NCBI RefSeq assembly: GCF_022096995.1
Contig: NZ_JACXGQ010000003.1
Span: 124,001-188,000 of the forward strand
Direction of reading: 5' to 3'
Origin: Yoonia sp. I 8.24
Lineage (GTDB): Bacteria; Pseudomonadota; Alphaproteobacteria; Rhodobacterales; Rhodobacteraceae
DNA length: 64,000 nt
Below, in pieces: positions 51,328-61,919 of the stretch. The notes below the pieces were generated by a model. The model made no database searches, was not told the origin of the DNA, and was given only the letters and a program-made list of their open reading frames with translations. Numbering within the stretch: the stretch's first letter is position 1; the number at the start of each line of letters is the position of its first letter. A program made the position numbers and the translations under genes.

Positions 51328-53345
51328 TGCGCAGTCTATTTGCCATAGCGATCTGTCTTTGGGTCGCAGCTGCGGCGCGCGACGGGATTGACGATTGGGT
51401 TGACGCGACCGTGTTACCTGCGCTTGCGATGGACGTAAGTACCGAAGTGCGCGACCGCAACGGTGATTTGCTGCGCGTCTATACCAACGCGCAGGGACGC
51501 TGGCGTCTACCTGTCGATCAGACAGAGGTTGATCCGACCTATCTGCGGATGTTGATTCGGTTCGAGGATAAGCGCTTTGCGGACCACAGCGGCGTTGATT
51601 TCATCGCGGCCATGCGCGCCGCCGGGCAAGCTATCTGGCACCGCGAAGTCGTATCTGGTGGGTCGACACTGACAATGCAGGTCGCGCGATTGCTTGAAGA
51701 CGGCAGCACCGGACGCTGGCAAGGAAAACTGCGCCAAACCCGCGTGGCATGGGCGCTAGAGCGTCATCTGAGCAAGGATGAGATCCTGACGCTTTACCTG
51801 AACCACGCGCCCTTTGGTGGCAACATCGAAGGGGTGCGTGCTGCGTCTTACGCCTATTTTGATCGCCCACCACGCAGGTTAACCCCGGCGCAATCGGCAC
51901 TTTTGATCGCCATTCCGCAATCACCCGAAGCGCGCCGCCCTGACCGCGCACCAGATGCGGCGACTTACGCGCGCGATGCGGTCTTGAACAGGCTGCTTGC
52001 CGACGGGTTCCTTGATGCCGCGACATATGAAAGTGCGACACGCCTTGCGGTGCCTGCGACCCGCCATCTGTTGCCCGCATATGCGCCGCATCTTGCAGAT
52101 CGCGCGTTGGCGGCAAACCCAATCCAAACCCGACACGATCTGACACTGGACCGCCGCTTGCAAATCGCGCTCGAAGATTTGGCTGCAAGCGCAGTTGGCG
52201 GGCGCTCTGATGGGGTGCAAATCGCCATCATGGTCGCCGATCACCAAAGCGGGCATATTCTGGCAAGTGTTGGATCGGCCGCCTACAACGCCAATACGCG
52301 CGGCGGGTTTATTGATCTCACGCAGGCTGTACGCTCGCCTGGATCGACGCTGAAACCGATGATCTACGGGCTTGGATTCGACCAAGGGTTGATCCACCCC
52401 GAAACCCTGATTGCTGACCGTCCAACGGATTTTGACGGCTACAAACCGCAGAATTTTGACGGGCTGTTTCGGGGTGAGTTGCGGGTGCGAACCGCTTTGC
52501 AGCATTCACTGAACATCCCTGCTGTCGCGGTGACCCAAGAGCTGGGGCCGCATCATCTGATTGCAGGGTTGCGCCGTGCAGGCACAGCGCCGCAAGTGCC
52601 GGGTGGCGCGCCGGGCTTGGCTGTTGCATTGGGTGGGGTGGGGCTGACGTTGCATGATCTTGTCGCGCTTTACGGGGCAATCGGAAACGGAGGCGTGGCC
52701 ATTGACTTGCGCTCGCACGAAGCACCCACAGCAGGGTTTGTGCCGCAAGTGGTAATGAACCGGGCTGCGGCCTGGCAAATCGGACATGTCCTCGAAGAAG
52801 CCCCCCGCCCGCGAGGCGTGCAGGCCACTGGGATCGCGTTTAAGACCGGCACGTCATATGGGCACCGTGATGCTTGGGCGATTGGGTTCGATGGGCAGCA
52901 TGTGGTGGGTGTATGGATGGGGCGGCCAGATGGCACGCCTGTGCCTGGTGCCTTTGGCGGTGATCTAGCAGCGCCCGTGATGTTTGACGCTTTTGGGCGG
53001 ATCGCGCTGCAGCCGACACCGCTTGGCCCGCCACCCCATGAAACGCTGCTGCTGTCGACCGCGCAACTGCCACAGCATTTGCAGTTTTTCGGGACGCGGA
53101 ATGCCGCAATCGCACACGCGCCGCAGATTGCGTTCCCACCTAATGGGGCCGTTTTGGATGCGACGTTTTCGACAGTAAAAGTGCAAGATGGGCGCGCGCC
53201 CTATATATGGCTGGTCAACGGTCAACCGGTGGCGCGTACGCACCGCAACCAGGTTGATATTGCCGCACTGGGATTCGGGTTTTCGTCGCTCACTGTGATC
53301 GACGCAGACGGGCAATCAGATCAGGCGCAAATTGAAATCCGTTAG
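51327..53345 (+). CDS. pbpC: penicillin-binding protein 1C
   Basis: A bifunctional class A PBP of about 672 residues. After a short N-terminal hydrophobic segment comes the GT51 glycosyltransferase domain (RFEDKRFADHSGVD with the catalytic Glu, then GGSTLTMQVARLL). The transpeptidase domain has S-T-L-K in RSPGSTLKPMIYG, S-L-N in QHSLNIPAVA and K-T-G-T in AFKTGTSYGHRDAW. The C-terminal BiPBP_C domain starts near FPPNGAVLDATF. It starts at ATG 51327 (TGATG with the A2M stop) or GTG 51324 (GTGA). The pairing with alpha-2-macroglobulin is conserved across proteobacteria. Confidence 0.95.
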   Translation: MRSLFAIAICLWVAAAARDGIDDWVDATVLPALAMDVSTEVRDRNGDLLRVYTNAQGRWRLPVDQTEVDPTYLRMLIRFEDKRFADHSGVDFIAAMRAAGQAIWHREVVSGGSTLTMQVARLLEDGSTGRWQGKLRQTRVAWALERHLSKDEILTLYLNHAPFGGNIEGVRAASYAYFDRPPRRLTPAQSALLIAIPQSPEARRPDRAPDAATYARDAVLNRLLADGFLDAATYESATRLAVPATRHLLPAYAPHLADRALAANPIQTRHDLTLDRRLQIALEDLAASAVGGRSDGVQIAIMVADHQSGHILASVGSAAYNANTRGGFIDLTQAVRSPGSTLKPMIYGLGFDQGLIHPETLIADRPTDFDGYKPQNFDGLFRGELRVRTALQHSLNIPAVAVTQELGPHHLIAGLRRAGTAPQVPGGAPGLAVALGGVGLTLHDLVALYGAIGNGGVAIDLRSHEAPTAGFVPQVVMNRAAAWQIGHVLEEAPRPRGVQATGIAFKTGTSYGHRDAWAIGFDGQHVVGVWMGRPDGTPVPGAFGGDLAAPVMFDAFGRIALQPTPLGPPPHETLLLSTAQLPQHLQFFGTRNAAIAHAPQIAFPPNGAVLDATFSTVKVQDGRAPYIWLVNGQPVARTHRNQVDIAALGFGFSSLTVIDADGQSDQAQIEIR

Positions 53346-54298
53346 GCAGTCCAAACGGCAATCTGTTCTGGCGTTAATGTCGCGTCGCGCAACGTCTTGA
53401 ACTGCGCAAGCGCGTCAGCCTCAAGCGTCGCGACCCGGCCAGTACCCCGAAAAACATCAATCTGCGCAAGTGTGGCGTCGAGGTGTTGGCGCGCCTGCGG
53501 TAATTCAATCGCATTCCGATTGTTGCGATTCCAGAATTTTGAGTTCAAGAAATAGCGCCCATCTGCGCGACCCATCGCATCGCCGCGCAGGTTTTTCATC
53601 AAAAACACATCTTGCGACCGTGTGGCATAGTGGTGAATACAGCCGTTTTCCCATGTCATATGCGCGTCTGTAAGCGGGACGTAGCGCGCGCGCTTCGTTT
53701 CAAACATCGCGGTTGGTGACATTTCAAACCCTTTTGCATTCGCGACTGTGACGCTTTCATCGACAGGGCTTTTGGGCATGTGGTCCGTTGCGTTACCAAA
53801 GCGGCTTGGTCGAAACAGCGATTTGTGCATCGTCGCGCCATAGCGCAAACGCGGGGTCGTATGGGTGAACTGCGCAATCACCGACCCGCCGTTCCAGCGT
53901 GTGATCCCCGAGTCCCCAAAGGGCCGCCATGCCAGCGCGATGCAGTCGGCAGGGCCGGCGGCGCTGATCAGATCGCCGACCTTTTTATCGCCCGGATCGA
54001 CATGCAAGAATTCATCAGAATCGCAGTGGAGAAGATAGTCCACCCCCATAAGCCGGTTGTTCTGGAATACGTTGCGCATCCCCGCGATTTGCGGGGCTTC
54101 GCCGGGTTGGATATCATTGCGAATGTGCATGATGCGGGGATCATATGCGGCGATTTCGTCAAGCAGCGTATCTGTGCCATCGGTGCAATCATTGGTCACA
54201 ACCGCAACCGTATCAAAACCAACAACCAACTGATAGGCCAACCATTCAAGCAAAAAGATGGCTTCATTTCGCATGCAAGCGACAACAGCAGTGTTCAT
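53342..54298 (-). CDS. glycosyltransferase family 2/92-like protein
   Basis: A 318-residue GT-A-like protein: [20 protein letters not shown], then [20 protein letters not shown] for nucleotide binding and the DxD-type [33 protein letters not shown] is typical of the Glyco_tranf_2_4 group found in Rhodobacteraceae, whose substrates are mostly unknown. It overlaps pbpC by 4 nt at the 3' end (convergent) and rluE by 4 nt at its start, so it is coupled to rluE. Confidence 0.82.
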   Translation of the reverse strand: MNTAVVACMRNEAIFLLEWLAYQLVVGFDTVAVVTNDCTDGTDTLLDEIAAYDPRIMHIRNDIQPGEAPQIAGMRNVFQNNRLMGVDYLLHCDSDEFLHVDPGDKKVGDLISAAGPADCIALAWRPFGDSGITRWNGGSVIAQFTHTTPRLRYGATMHKSLFRPSRFGNATDHMPKSPVDESVTVANAKGFEMSPTAMFETKRARYVPLTDAHMTWENGCIHHYATRSQDVFLMKNLRGDAMGRADGRYFLNSKFWNRNNRNAIELPQARQHLDATLAQIDVFRGTGRVATLEADALAQFKTLRDATLTPEQIAVWTA

Positions 54299-54843
54299 GT
54301 TTGTATCTTTCGCGCGTGTCCGTTTTCGAGCCCGTCAAGCGTCCAGTCGCCAACCCGCCAGCGCACCAGTCGGAGGGTCGGGAACCCCATATGGGCGGTC
54401 ATGCGGCGCACTTGGCGATTGCGCCCTTCGCTGATTGTAATCTCAACCCATGTATCGGGCACGGATTTGCGGAACCGCACGGGCGGGTCACGTTCCCACA
54501 ATGTCGGCGGATCGATTAACCGCACCTTGGCAGGGCGTGTGGGCCCGTCTTTAAGGGTCACCCCGTCACGGAGCGCTTGCAAATCAGCATCTGTTGGCGC
54601 GCCTTCGACCTGCACGAGATAGGTTTTGGTCAGCTTATGTTTCGGGTCGGCGATGCGGGCCTGCAATTTGCCGTCATCCGTCAGCACCAGTAGGCCTTCG
54701 CTATCGCGATCAAGCCGCCCAGCGGGGTAGACACCCGGCACATCGATATAGGCCGACAGCGTCGGGCGCGGCGACGGGCTGCGCGCATCTGTGAATTGCG
54801 ACAAAACCCCAAAAGGTTTGTTGAAAAGGACGACATTTGCCAT
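54295..54843 (-). CDS. rluE: 23S rRNA pseudouridine synthase E-like
   Basis: A 182-residue RsuA/RluE-family enzyme without an S4 domain. [13 protein letters not shown] at the start, the catalytic aspartate in [20 protein letters not shown], then KTYLVQVEG and [20 protein letters not shown]. RluE pseudouridylates a single uridine in helix 89 of 23S rRNA. ATG 54843 is used; a GTG three codons earlier is possible. Housekeeping gene with the GT2 behind it. Confidence 0.9.
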   Translation of the reverse strand: MANVVLFNKPFGVLSQFTDARSPSPRPTLSAYIDVPGVYPAGRLDRDSEGLLVLTDDGKLQARIADPKHKLTKTYLVQVEGAPTDADLQALRDGVTLKDGPTRPAKVRLIDPPTLWERDPPVRFRKSVPDTWVEITISEGRNRQVRRMTAHMGFPTLRLVRWRVGDWTLDGLENGHARKIQT

Positions 54844-55031
54844 GGCCCACATTTGCCCCAGATATGCGCGTAGGTCTATGCCGTTCTGACATCGATCCTT
54901 TATGTATCGCGTTGCTGACTGGGCGGTATACCGTTGTGTGCATCTAACTGCATGTAAATATTAGGTTTTTTCTTTACGAATGTGTGGCTGCGCGTTAGGC
55001 TGGGGCTAGTTGTCGAACAAATGGTAAGCCT

Positions 55032-56309
55032 ATGGCCCCGATAATAGATCATCCCTTACGGCTCGAAATGGCCAATGAATTGCATGCGCGCCCGTTTCCG
55101 GTTGTGCAAGCGCCGGGCCGCGCGGCGTTTCTTGCGATGAAGCCGGCGCAAAATGCGGCGGGTCGCGATCGCGCGGCTGATATGGCGCATTTGGCGGCGT
55201 TGCTTGACCGTTTTGATGCGCCGCACCCTGCACCGGATGCGACGCATTACTTTGGCCAAATCGGGGCTTATCAGCTGAAATGGGAAAGCCATACGGAATT
55301 TGTGACCTTTACGATTTTGGGCGCTGGCGTCGCACAGACGCCTTTTGACGCAACGACGTTTCAGCTTTTTCCTGAGGATTGGTTGCAAGCGGCCCCTGGC
55401 ACGCGCGTGACATCGGCGTTGATCCGTGTCGAAACGGCTAAAGGCGATGATGAAATCATTGCCGATACCGACGATTGGTTCGCGCCCGAAAGCCTTGCGA
55501 TCAGTCGGGTGCTGGATGGTGAGCTGGTGATCGCGGGTGATTTTTGCATCGATCCTGCTGGGCATATGCGATTTGCGGTGTTTGCGCAGCCAACGGTGGG
55601 AAAGCGGCGCGTTGGGCGGGTTGTGCAGCGATTGTGCGAAATTGAGACCTATAAGGCGATGTCAATGTTAGGCCTTTTGCGTGCACGCAGCCTTGGCCCG
55701 CAGATGGGCGCCATTGATGAGAAACTTGCGCAATTGATCGCCGATATGCGGGCGGGAACGCCGGATGCGGCCGCACAGCTTGACGCATTGCTTGATGTTT
55801 CGGCAGAACTAGAGAGCATTTCTGCGCAGTCATCGTTTCGCTTTGGCGCGACCCAAGCCTATGAGACCATCGTCAATCAGCGCATTCAAATTCTGCGTGA
55901 AGCCCGGTTCGCGGGCAGGCAGACCTTTGGTGAATTCATGATGCGCCGGTATGACCCGGCAATGCGCACGGTCACGTCAACGCAACAGCGGCTGAACGCG
56001 ATGTCAGATCGTGCATTGCGCGCAGGTAATTTGCTGCGGACACGGGTGGATGTCGATAGATCTGCGCAAAATCAGGCATTGCTGACCAGCATGGATCGGC
56101 GTGCAGATTTGCAATTGCGGCTACAGCATACCGTCGAGGGGCTGTCGATTGTTGCGATCAGTTATTATGCTTTGAACCTCGTGCTCTATATGGCGGGGCC
56201 TTTGCAATACGGGTTGGGGATAAGCAAAACGACTTTGGCTGCGGTGGCGACGCCGGTTGTTGTGCTGGGCGTTTGGGTCGCGTTGCGCCGTATTCGCAAA
56301 CATCTGTAA
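55032..56309 (+). CDS. DUF3422 family membrane protein
   Basis: A 425-residue protein of the DUF3422 family, widespread in alphaproteobacteria. It begins HPLRLEMANELHARPFPVVQ and has WESHTEFVTFTILGAG, then DDWFAPESLAISRVLDGELV. A long helical segment precedes two C-terminal transmembrane helices (GLSIVAISYYALNLVLYMAG and AAVATPVVVLGVWVALRRI). The large N-terminal part is probably cytoplasmic. Function is unknown; the layout resembles CorA-like or 'egg-shaped' domain plus two-helix proteins. Single gene with GGTAAG before the ATG. Confidence 0.88.
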   Translation: MAPIIDHPLRLEMANELHARPFPVVQAPGRAAFLAMKPAQNAAGRDRAADMAHLAALLDRFDAPHPAPDATHYFGQIGAYQLKWESHTEFVTFTILGAGVAQTPFDATTFQLFPEDWLQAAPGTRVTSALIRVETAKGDDEIIADTDDWFAPESLAISRVLDGELVIAGDFCIDPAGHMRFAVFAQPTVGKRRVGRVVQRLCEIETYKAMSMLGLLRARSLGPQMGAIDEKLAQLIADMRAGTPDAAAQLDALLDVSAELESISAQSSFRFGATQAYETIVNQRIQILREARFAGRQTFGEFMMRRYDPAMRTVTSTQQRLNAMSDRALRAGNLLRTRVDVDRSAQNQALLTSMDRRADLQLRLQHTVEGLSIVAISYYALNLVLYMAGPLQYGLGISKTTLAAVATPVVVLGVWVALRRIRKHL

Positions 56310-56369
56310 TCGCAGGCACTTGCATGATGCGCCCGGCGTGATACCCATTTGCCCCTTGGGGGGAGCCAA

Positions 56370-57677
56370 ATGAAATACGCTATTTTGATCGTCGGTTTTT
56401 TTTGTGCGCAGGTTGCGCGGGCACAGGAATTGCCACGCCCAATCACCGCAGCGGACTTTGTCGCGGTCAATATGCAAGAGGCCCGTTTGGGCCAACTTTT
56501 GTTCTATGACCCGATTTTGTCAGGCAACCAAGAGGTTGCCTGCGCCACCTGTCATCACCCGGCCTTCGGCACCAGTGATGGGCTGTCATTGGGAATTGGG
56601 GATGGTGGGCGCGGGCTGGGGACAGGGCGTGTTGTCGATCCGCAAAACCTGCCCGAACAACGCATCCCGCGCAATGCGCCGGCGCTGTTTAACCTTGGCG
56701 CATATGAATTCACGCGCCTGTTCCATGATGGGCGGATTGAAGTCGATGCAACGCGCCCGGGTGGTATTCGTACCCCGTTAGACGCGGATATGGCGGTCGG
56801 GTTTGCATCGCTATTGTCGGCGCAAACGATGTTTCCGGTGTTAAGCGGTGATGAGATGGCCGGGCACTATAGCGAAAATGATGTGGCCTCTGCGGTGCGA
56901 CGCGGGGTGCTGACCGGACAGGGTGGTGCGTGGGATATTATCAGTCGCAGGGTTGCGTATTTGCCCGCATATGCTGACAACTTTATCGCGACCTATGACC
57001 ATATCGAGAGCGCCGACCAGATCGCGTTTACGGATATTTCAAATGCGATTGCAGTGTTCATGGCCTTTGAGTGGCGCTCTGACACGGCGCCATTTGATAC
57101 GGTTTTGCGTGGCGATGCCACATTGCCAGAACCTGCCGCTACGGGGATGGCGCTATTTTATGGTGATGCGGGCTGCGTCAGCTGCCATGCGGGTCCTTTT
57201 CTGACGGATCACGATTTTCATCCGATGGGCAGCCCGCAGATTGGACCGGGCAAAGCCGCGCGGTTTGAAAGCCACGCGCGCGACGAAGGTCGTTTCCGGG
57301 TCACAGGCGATGCGGCGGATCTATATGCGTTCCGGACGCCAAGCCTGCGCAATGTCGCGCTGACAGCTCCGTACGGGCATGCTGGTGCTTATGCCGATTT
57401 GCGTGCATTTGTTGAAGCGCATTTGGATCCTTTGTCGGCTTTGGAAACTTATGAACTGGGTCAAGCACGCTTGCCCGCATTTGACGTCGATGATCTGCGC
57501 GAAACATCTGACGCCATTGCGCAGGTGGCGCTGCGCGCAGGTCCGCCGATGGATGATATGCAAATTACTGCGATACTGGCGTTTTTGGACACCTTGACTG
57601 ATCCGGCGGCTTTGACCGGGCGTTTGGGGGTGCCGGACAGCGTGCCAAGCGGACTGGACATACCGAACCCTGACTAG
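56370..57677 (+). CDS. dihaem cytochrome-c peroxidase / MauG-like protein
   Basis: A 435-residue periplasmic protein with signal peptide MKYAILIVGFFCAQVARAQE. Two haem c motifs are present: VACATCHHPAFG and GCVSCHAGPFLTDH. The family segment FRTPSLRNVALTAPYGHAGAYADL, near the C-terminus, carries a likely distal haem ligand region. The first site, C-x-x-C-H, is followed directly by a second His. Members reduce hydrogen peroxide or oxidise protein side chains. It is not clear which here. ATG 56370 is chosen at the signal peptide, with GGGGGGAG upstream. Converges on xylR with a 4-nt overlap. Confidence 0.9.
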   Translation: MKYAILIVGFFCAQVARAQELPRPITAADFVAVNMQEARLGQLLFYDPILSGNQEVACATCHHPAFGTSDGLSLGIGDGGRGLGTGRVVDPQNLPEQRIPRNAPALFNLGAYEFTRLFHDGRIEVDATRPGGIRTPLDADMAVGFASLLSAQTMFPVLSGDEMAGHYSENDVASAVRRGVLTGQGGAWDIISRRVAYLPAYADNFIATYDHIESADQIAFTDISNAIAVFMAFEWRSDTAPFDTVLRGDATLPEPAATGMALFYGDAGCVSCHAGPFLTDHDFHPMGSPQIGPGKAARFESHARDEGRFRVTGDAADLYAFRTPSLRNVALTAPYGHAGAYADLRAFVEAHLDPLSALETYELGQARLPAFDVDDLRETSDAIAQVALRAGPPMDDMQITAILAFLDTLTDPAALTGRLGVPDSVPSGLDIPNPD

Positions 57678-58915
57678 GCCAGGTTTGCAATCGCCTGATC
57701 TGTGACTGCTGACAAGGCCAGTGCGGTGGCCCCGCGCGCCCAGACCAAATCCCCCCATGCGTGGGTTTCGACAGTGCAGGGCGCCCGTCCGTCATTCAAT
57801 GTCAGGCGGTGCATTTCTGACATGACCTCGTCTGCGTACAAATAGTCATATTGCATGCGCTCACCAGAGATGATGATCAATGCAGGATCGAACAGTTGCA
57901 CGATATTGGCCAAACCGACCGCCAAATAGCGGCCCGCGCGGCGAAAGATTGTTTGTGCCGCTTCATCACCTGACTTCGCTTGGGTAAACAGCGCCTCAAG
58001 CAAGGCGTTAGGGCTTTGGCTTTCATGGGGTTGCAGATGCAACGCTGTGGCGGCTTCGCGTGCAAGCGCATAATCGGCGAGATAGGCCTCAAGGCAACCG
58101 CGCCGCCCGCAGCGACACAGGGCACCGTCCAGCTGGACCTTGGTATGGCCCAATTCAAGCCCCATGCCGCGCGCACCCCGATACAAGCGGTTGTCGATCA
58201 CAAGCCCCATACCGACGCCCTGTTCGATGGTGACGACCGCAAAATCAGATTTCGCCCGTCCCGCGCCGAACCAAAGTTCAGCCAAGGTCAGCATATTGGC
58301 GTCATTGTCCAAATGGATTGGTAGGCCAAATTTTTCCCGAAATGCAGTCGCAAAATCACAATTGCGCTGTGCCAGCAGCGGGGACCAAGGCACAGTGCCA
58401 GCCTGATGGTCAACGATACCCGACAGCCCAATCCCCACGGCGGCCACTGCAGATAGTTGCGTGCCCGCAGCGTCAAGCACGTCATGGATCAGTTTTCCGA
58501 CCTCGGCCAGCAAATCATCTAGCTGCTTTGGCCCAGCCAGAGTTTCAAGCACAGCTGTCGCGCGGGTGTTTCCCGCAAAATCGGTCAATACGGCTGAATG
58601 CACCTTTTCGGACAGCTTTATGCCAATCACTGCGTGTGTTTCGGTAACAACCTCAAGCGCGACGGCGGGGCGGCCGCGACCGGTTTCGCGCGGGATACTT
58701 TCTACCTCGCGCAACAGCCCGGCATTGATCATCTCGGCGGTTAAGGCAGTGGCGGAGCCCGCGCTAATGCCAAGGGCTTGTATGACATCGGTGCGTGTTG
58801 CCCGCCCGGCTGCGCGGACGTGTTCAAAAATCTCTTGGCGCATCGGCTTCGTCTGCGCAGCGCCAAGCGGTAAAAGCGGTCCGCAGCCTTTTGGGGGTGA
58901 GTGATTGTCCAACAT
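57674..58915 (-). CDS. xylR: ROK-family xylose regulator
   Basis: A 413-residue ROK repressor. The winged helix-turn-helix is near residues 28-70 (ATRTDVIQALGISAGSATAL). The ROK sugar-kinase-like domain carries AVGIGLSGIVDHQAGTV and the zinc motif C-x-C-G-x-x-G-C in LCRCGRRGCLEAYLADYA. It is divergent from xylBA across 193 nt. It probably represses xylBA until xylose is present, binding the palindrome at 59020-59036. The symbol is assigned from context. Confidence 0.88.
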   Translation of the reverse strand: MLDNHSPPKGCGPLLPLGAAQTKPMRQEIFEHVRAAGRATRTDVIQALGISAGSATALTAEMINAGLLREVESIPRETGRGRPAVALEVVTETHAVIGIKLSEKVHSAVLTDFAGNTRATAVLETLAGPKQLDDLLAEVGKLIHDVLDAAGTQLSAVAAVGIGLSGIVDHQAGTVPWSPLLAQRNCDFATAFREKFGLPIHLDNDANMLTLAELWFGAGRAKSDFAVVTIEQGVGMGLVIDNRLYRGARGMGLELGHTKVQLDGALCRCGRRGCLEAYLADYALAREAATALHLQPHESQSPNALLEALFTQAKSGDEAAQTIFRRAGRYLAVGLANIVQLFDPALIIISGERMQYDYLYADEVMSEMHRLTLNDGRAPCTVETHAWGDLVWARGATALALSAVTDQAIANLA

Positions 58916-59019
58916 ACTTTTGCGCCTGAATTATTATTGGCGATATTGAGCGGAAAACGACAATTACCGCAAGTAGGAATCAATATAACTACCGAAATTC
59001 CGCATTTTTGTGTACCTTT

Positions 59020-59036
59020 AATTCGACTGTTGAATT
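59020..59036. promoter_or_regulatory. candidate XylR operator
   Basis: AATTC-GACTGTT-GAATT is a perfect 5-bp inverted repeat with 7-nt spacing, flanked by further A/T symmetry. It lies 73 nt upstream of the xylB start and 105 nt from the regulator start, and a TTGACA follows at 59040-59045. Position and AT-rich palindromy fit ROK-type operators. Confidence 0.45.
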
Positions 59037-59108
59037 TAATTTGACAAGCACGCCGAGACGGCCCAAAACTTGCGGCCAGAAGCTTGCTGCGATCGGGAGG
59101 AGTGCTGC

Positions 59109-60548
59109 ATGTATATTGGATTGGATCTCGGGACATCGGGGCTCAAGGCGGTCTTGATCGATGATGCGCAGGAGATTGTTGCGGAGGCGACAGCGCCGCT
59201 CGAGGCTGTGCGCCCAGAGCCGGGCTGGTCAGAGCAGGCGCCAGCCACATGGTTAGATGCAGCAGATGCGGCGGTCCGGGCTTTGTCCGCGCAGGCGTCA
59301 TTAGGTGCTGTGCGTGCAATCGGGTTGTCGGGACAGATGCATGGGGCGACGTTGCTTGATGCCGCAGACGAGGTTTTGCGCCCCTGTATATTGTGGAATG
59401 ATACGCGCGCAGCGGCAGAGGCGGCCGAGCTGGACGCAGATCCGCAGTTTCGGGCGCTGACCGGAAATATCGTGTTTCCGGGCTTTACTGCGCCAAAATT
59501 GGTATGGGTCGCCCGCCACGAGCCCGATATTTTCGCACGGATCAAACGCGTGCTTTTACCCAAAGATTATTTACGCCTTTGGCTAACAGGAGAGGCCGTG
59601 GCTGAAATGTCTGATGCCGCAGGTACCAGTTGGCTTGATGTCGCGCAACGCGACTGGTCCGACGATTTGCTTGCTGCGACCGGGATGACCCGCGATCACA
59701 TGCCGCGTCTTGTCGAAGGGTCCGAAGTATCAGGCGAATTGCGCACTGAATTATCCAGCCGCTGGGGATTGCCCAAAGGGGTGGTCGTTGCGGGCGGCGG
59801 CGGCGACAATGCGGCAAGTGCTGTTGGCGTCGGCGTTGTGAACGCTGGCGATGCGTTCGTGTCGCTAGGGACATCGGGCGTTTTATTTGCGGCATCTGAT
59901 GCTTATCAACCCGATGCGGCCAGCGCGGTGCACACGTTTTGCCACGCCTTGCCAAATACTTGGCACCAGATGGGGGTCATTTTGGCGGCGGCTGATGCGC
60001 TCAATTGGTATGCGAAATCTGTTGGCAAACCTGCGGCAGATATCACCAGCGGGTTGGGATCATTGCAAGCCCCCGGACGGCCGATATTCCTGCCTTACTT
60101 AGGTGGTGAACGTACGCCGCACAATGACGCGGCCATTCGTGGCAGTTTCTTACACCTTGATCATACGACGGATCAGCAAGCCATGACGCGCGCGGTGCTT
60201 GAAGGCGTGACACATGCGTTTCGCGATAATTATGATGCGCTCACATCGACGGGCACCCAGATCAAACGGTTGATTGCCGTGGGTGGCGGATCGAAATCGG
60301 ACTATTGGGTGCAGGCGATTGCGACCTCATTGGGGATACCCGTAGAACTGCCCGTTGCGGGTGATTTTGGCGGTGCGTTTGGCGCGGCACGGCTGGGGCT
60401 GATGGCCGCAACAGGGGCCGGGGTTGAAATCGCGACACCGCCCCAAATTGACCGCATCATCGAACCTGATCCTAAACTGGTAGACAGCTTTGCCGCTTCC
60501 CACGCCCGTTATCGCGCCAGCTATGACGCATTGAAAGGACTAATATGA
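59109..60548 (+). CDS. xylB: xylulokinase
   Basis: A 479-residue FGGY kinase phosphorylating D-xylulose. [20 protein letters not shown] holds the first phosphate loop; [25 protein letters not shown] and the ATP-binding [15 protein letters not shown] follow. Late segments are [13 protein letters not shown] and [20 protein letters not shown] 59109 has GGAGGAG 6-12 nt upstream; a longer frame from 59070 includes that ribosome site and is rejected. Overlaps xylA by 4 nt. Confidence 0.96.
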   Translation: MYIGLDLGTSGLKAVLIDDAQEIVAEATAPLEAVRPEPGWSEQAPATWLDAADAAVRALSAQASLGAVRAIGLSGQMHGATLLDAADEVLRPCILWNDTRAAAEAAELDADPQFRALTGNIVFPGFTAPKLVWVARHEPDIFARIKRVLLPKDYLRLWLTGEAVAEMSDAAGTSWLDVAQRDWSDDLLAATGMTRDHMPRLVEGSEVSGELRTELSSRWGLPKGVVVAGGGGDNAASAVGVGVVNAGDAFVSLGTSGVLFAASDAYQPDAASAVHTFCHALPNTWHQMGVILAAADALNWYAKSVGKPAADITSGLGSLQAPGRPIFLPYLGGERTPHNDAAIRGSFLHLDHTTDQQAMTRAVLEGVTHAFRDNYDALTSTGTQIKRLIAVGGGSKSDYWVQAIATSLGIPVELPVAGDFGGAFGAARLGLMAATGAGVEIATPPQIDRIIEPDPKLVDSFAASHARYRASYDALKGLI

Positions 60549-61846
60549 CCGACTTTTTCAAAGATATCCCTGCTATCAAATATGAGGGCCAGAATACAGA
60601 TAACGACTACGCGTTCCGGCACTATAACCCGGATGAAGTTGTCATGGGCAAACCTATGAAGGATCACCTGCGGTTCGCTGCGGCCTATTGGCATTCATTT
60701 GCTTGGCCGGGTGGTGATCCATTTGGGGGGCAAACATTTGACCGTCCTTGGTTCGGCGACACGATGGAGGCGGCCAAGCTGAAGGCCGATGTCGCATTCG
60801 AAATGTTCCAAATCCTAAACGTGCCGTATTTTTGTTTCCACGATGCAGACGTGCGCCCCGAAGGCAATAGCTTTGCTGAGAACACAAAGAACCTTGAAGA
60901 GATCGTTGATTACTTTGCACAAAAGATGGACGCGACTGGCGTGAAATTGCTTTGGGGCACGGCCAATCTGTTTTCGCACCGCCGCTTTATGTCGGGGGCA
61001 GCGACCAACCCAGACCCGGATGTCTTTGCGTTTTCTGCGGCCACGATCAAAACTTGCATGGATGCCACCATGAAACTGGGCGGCGAAAACTATGTGCTGT
61101 GGGGTGGGCGTGAAGGCTATGAAACCTTGCTCAACACCGATATGGGCCGTGAACGCCAACAGGCAGGACGCATGTTGCAGATGGTTGTCGATTACAAACA
61201 TAAGATGGGGTTCAAAGGCGCGATCTTGATCGAACCAAAGCCGCAAGAACCCACCAAACACCAGTATGATTACGATGTCGCGACGGTCTATGGGTTCCTT
61301 AAGGAATTCGGCCTTGAGGGCGAAGTGAAGATGAACATCGAACAGGGTCACGCGATCCTTGCAGGGCATTCGTTTGAACATGAATTGGCGGTCGCACGCG
61401 AATTGGGGATTTTCGGGTCCATCGACATGAACCGCAATGATTACCAATCTGGCTGGGACACCGACCAATTCCCGAATAATGTGCCCGAAATGGCGCTGGC
61501 CTATTACGAGGTCCTGCGCGCGGGCGGGTTTACCACGGGGGGGACAAATTTTGACGCGAAACTGCGCCGTCAGTCGCTGGATGCCGAGGACCTGATCCTT
61601 GCACATGTCGGCGGCATGGACGCTTGTGCGGCTGGCCTCAAAGCTGCCGCTGCGATGTTGGAAGATGGAAAGCTAGAGGCCGCTCGCAACGCGCGCTATG
61701 CGGCGTGGGACAGTGACACAGGCAAAACCCTGCTGAATAGCGATCTGGATAGCATTGCGGGTTCGGTTCAGGCCAATAACATCAATCCAGAACCCGTTTC
61801 AGGTCGCCAAGAGCGGCTTGAAAATCTGGTAAACCGTTACCTGTAA
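60545..61846 (+). CDS. xylA: xylose isomerase
   Basis: A 433-residue xylose isomerase, D-xylose to D-xylulose. It has [32 protein letters not shown] with the catalytic His, [53 protein letters not shown] and the metal ligands up to [13 protein letters not shown]. It overlaps xylB (ATGA). A short GC stem-loop follows the stop. Confidence 0.97.
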   Translation: MTDFFKDIPAIKYEGQNTDNDYAFRHYNPDEVVMGKPMKDHLRFAAAYWHSFAWPGGDPFGGQTFDRPWFGDTMEAAKLKADVAFEMFQILNVPYFCFHDADVRPEGNSFAENTKNLEEIVDYFAQKMDATGVKLLWGTANLFSHRRFMSGAATNPDPDVFAFSAATIKTCMDATMKLGGENYVLWGGREGYETLLNTDMGRERQQAGRMLQMVVDYKHKMGFKGAILIEPKPQEPTKHQYDYDVATVYGFLKEFGLEGEVKMNIEQGHAILAGHSFEHELAVARELGIFGSIDMNRNDYQSGWDTDQFPNNVPEMALAYYEVLRAGGFTTGGTNFDAKLRRQSLDAEDLILAHVGGMDACAAGLKAAAAMLEDGKLEAARNARYAAWDSDTGKTLLNSDLDSIAGSVQANNINPEPVSGRQERLENLVNRYL

Positions 61847-61864
61847 GGCGATAAAAACGGCGCT

Positions 61865-61879
61865 TGCCCCTTTGGGGCA
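61865..61879 (+). terminator. short GC hairpin after xylA
   Basis: TGCCCC-TTT-GGGGCA at 61865-61879, 19 nt after the xylA stop. The 3-nt loop and lack of a T-run make it a weak terminator or an mRNA 3'-end protector. Confidence 0.4.
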
Positions 61880-61919
61880 GGCTGCCTAATCTGTGGGGTA
61901 TAGCCACAGGTTTTCATGC

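Noticed and set aside
60815..61606. 263-codon minus-strand frame
   Set aside because: Lies wholly within xylA and has no start context or domain.
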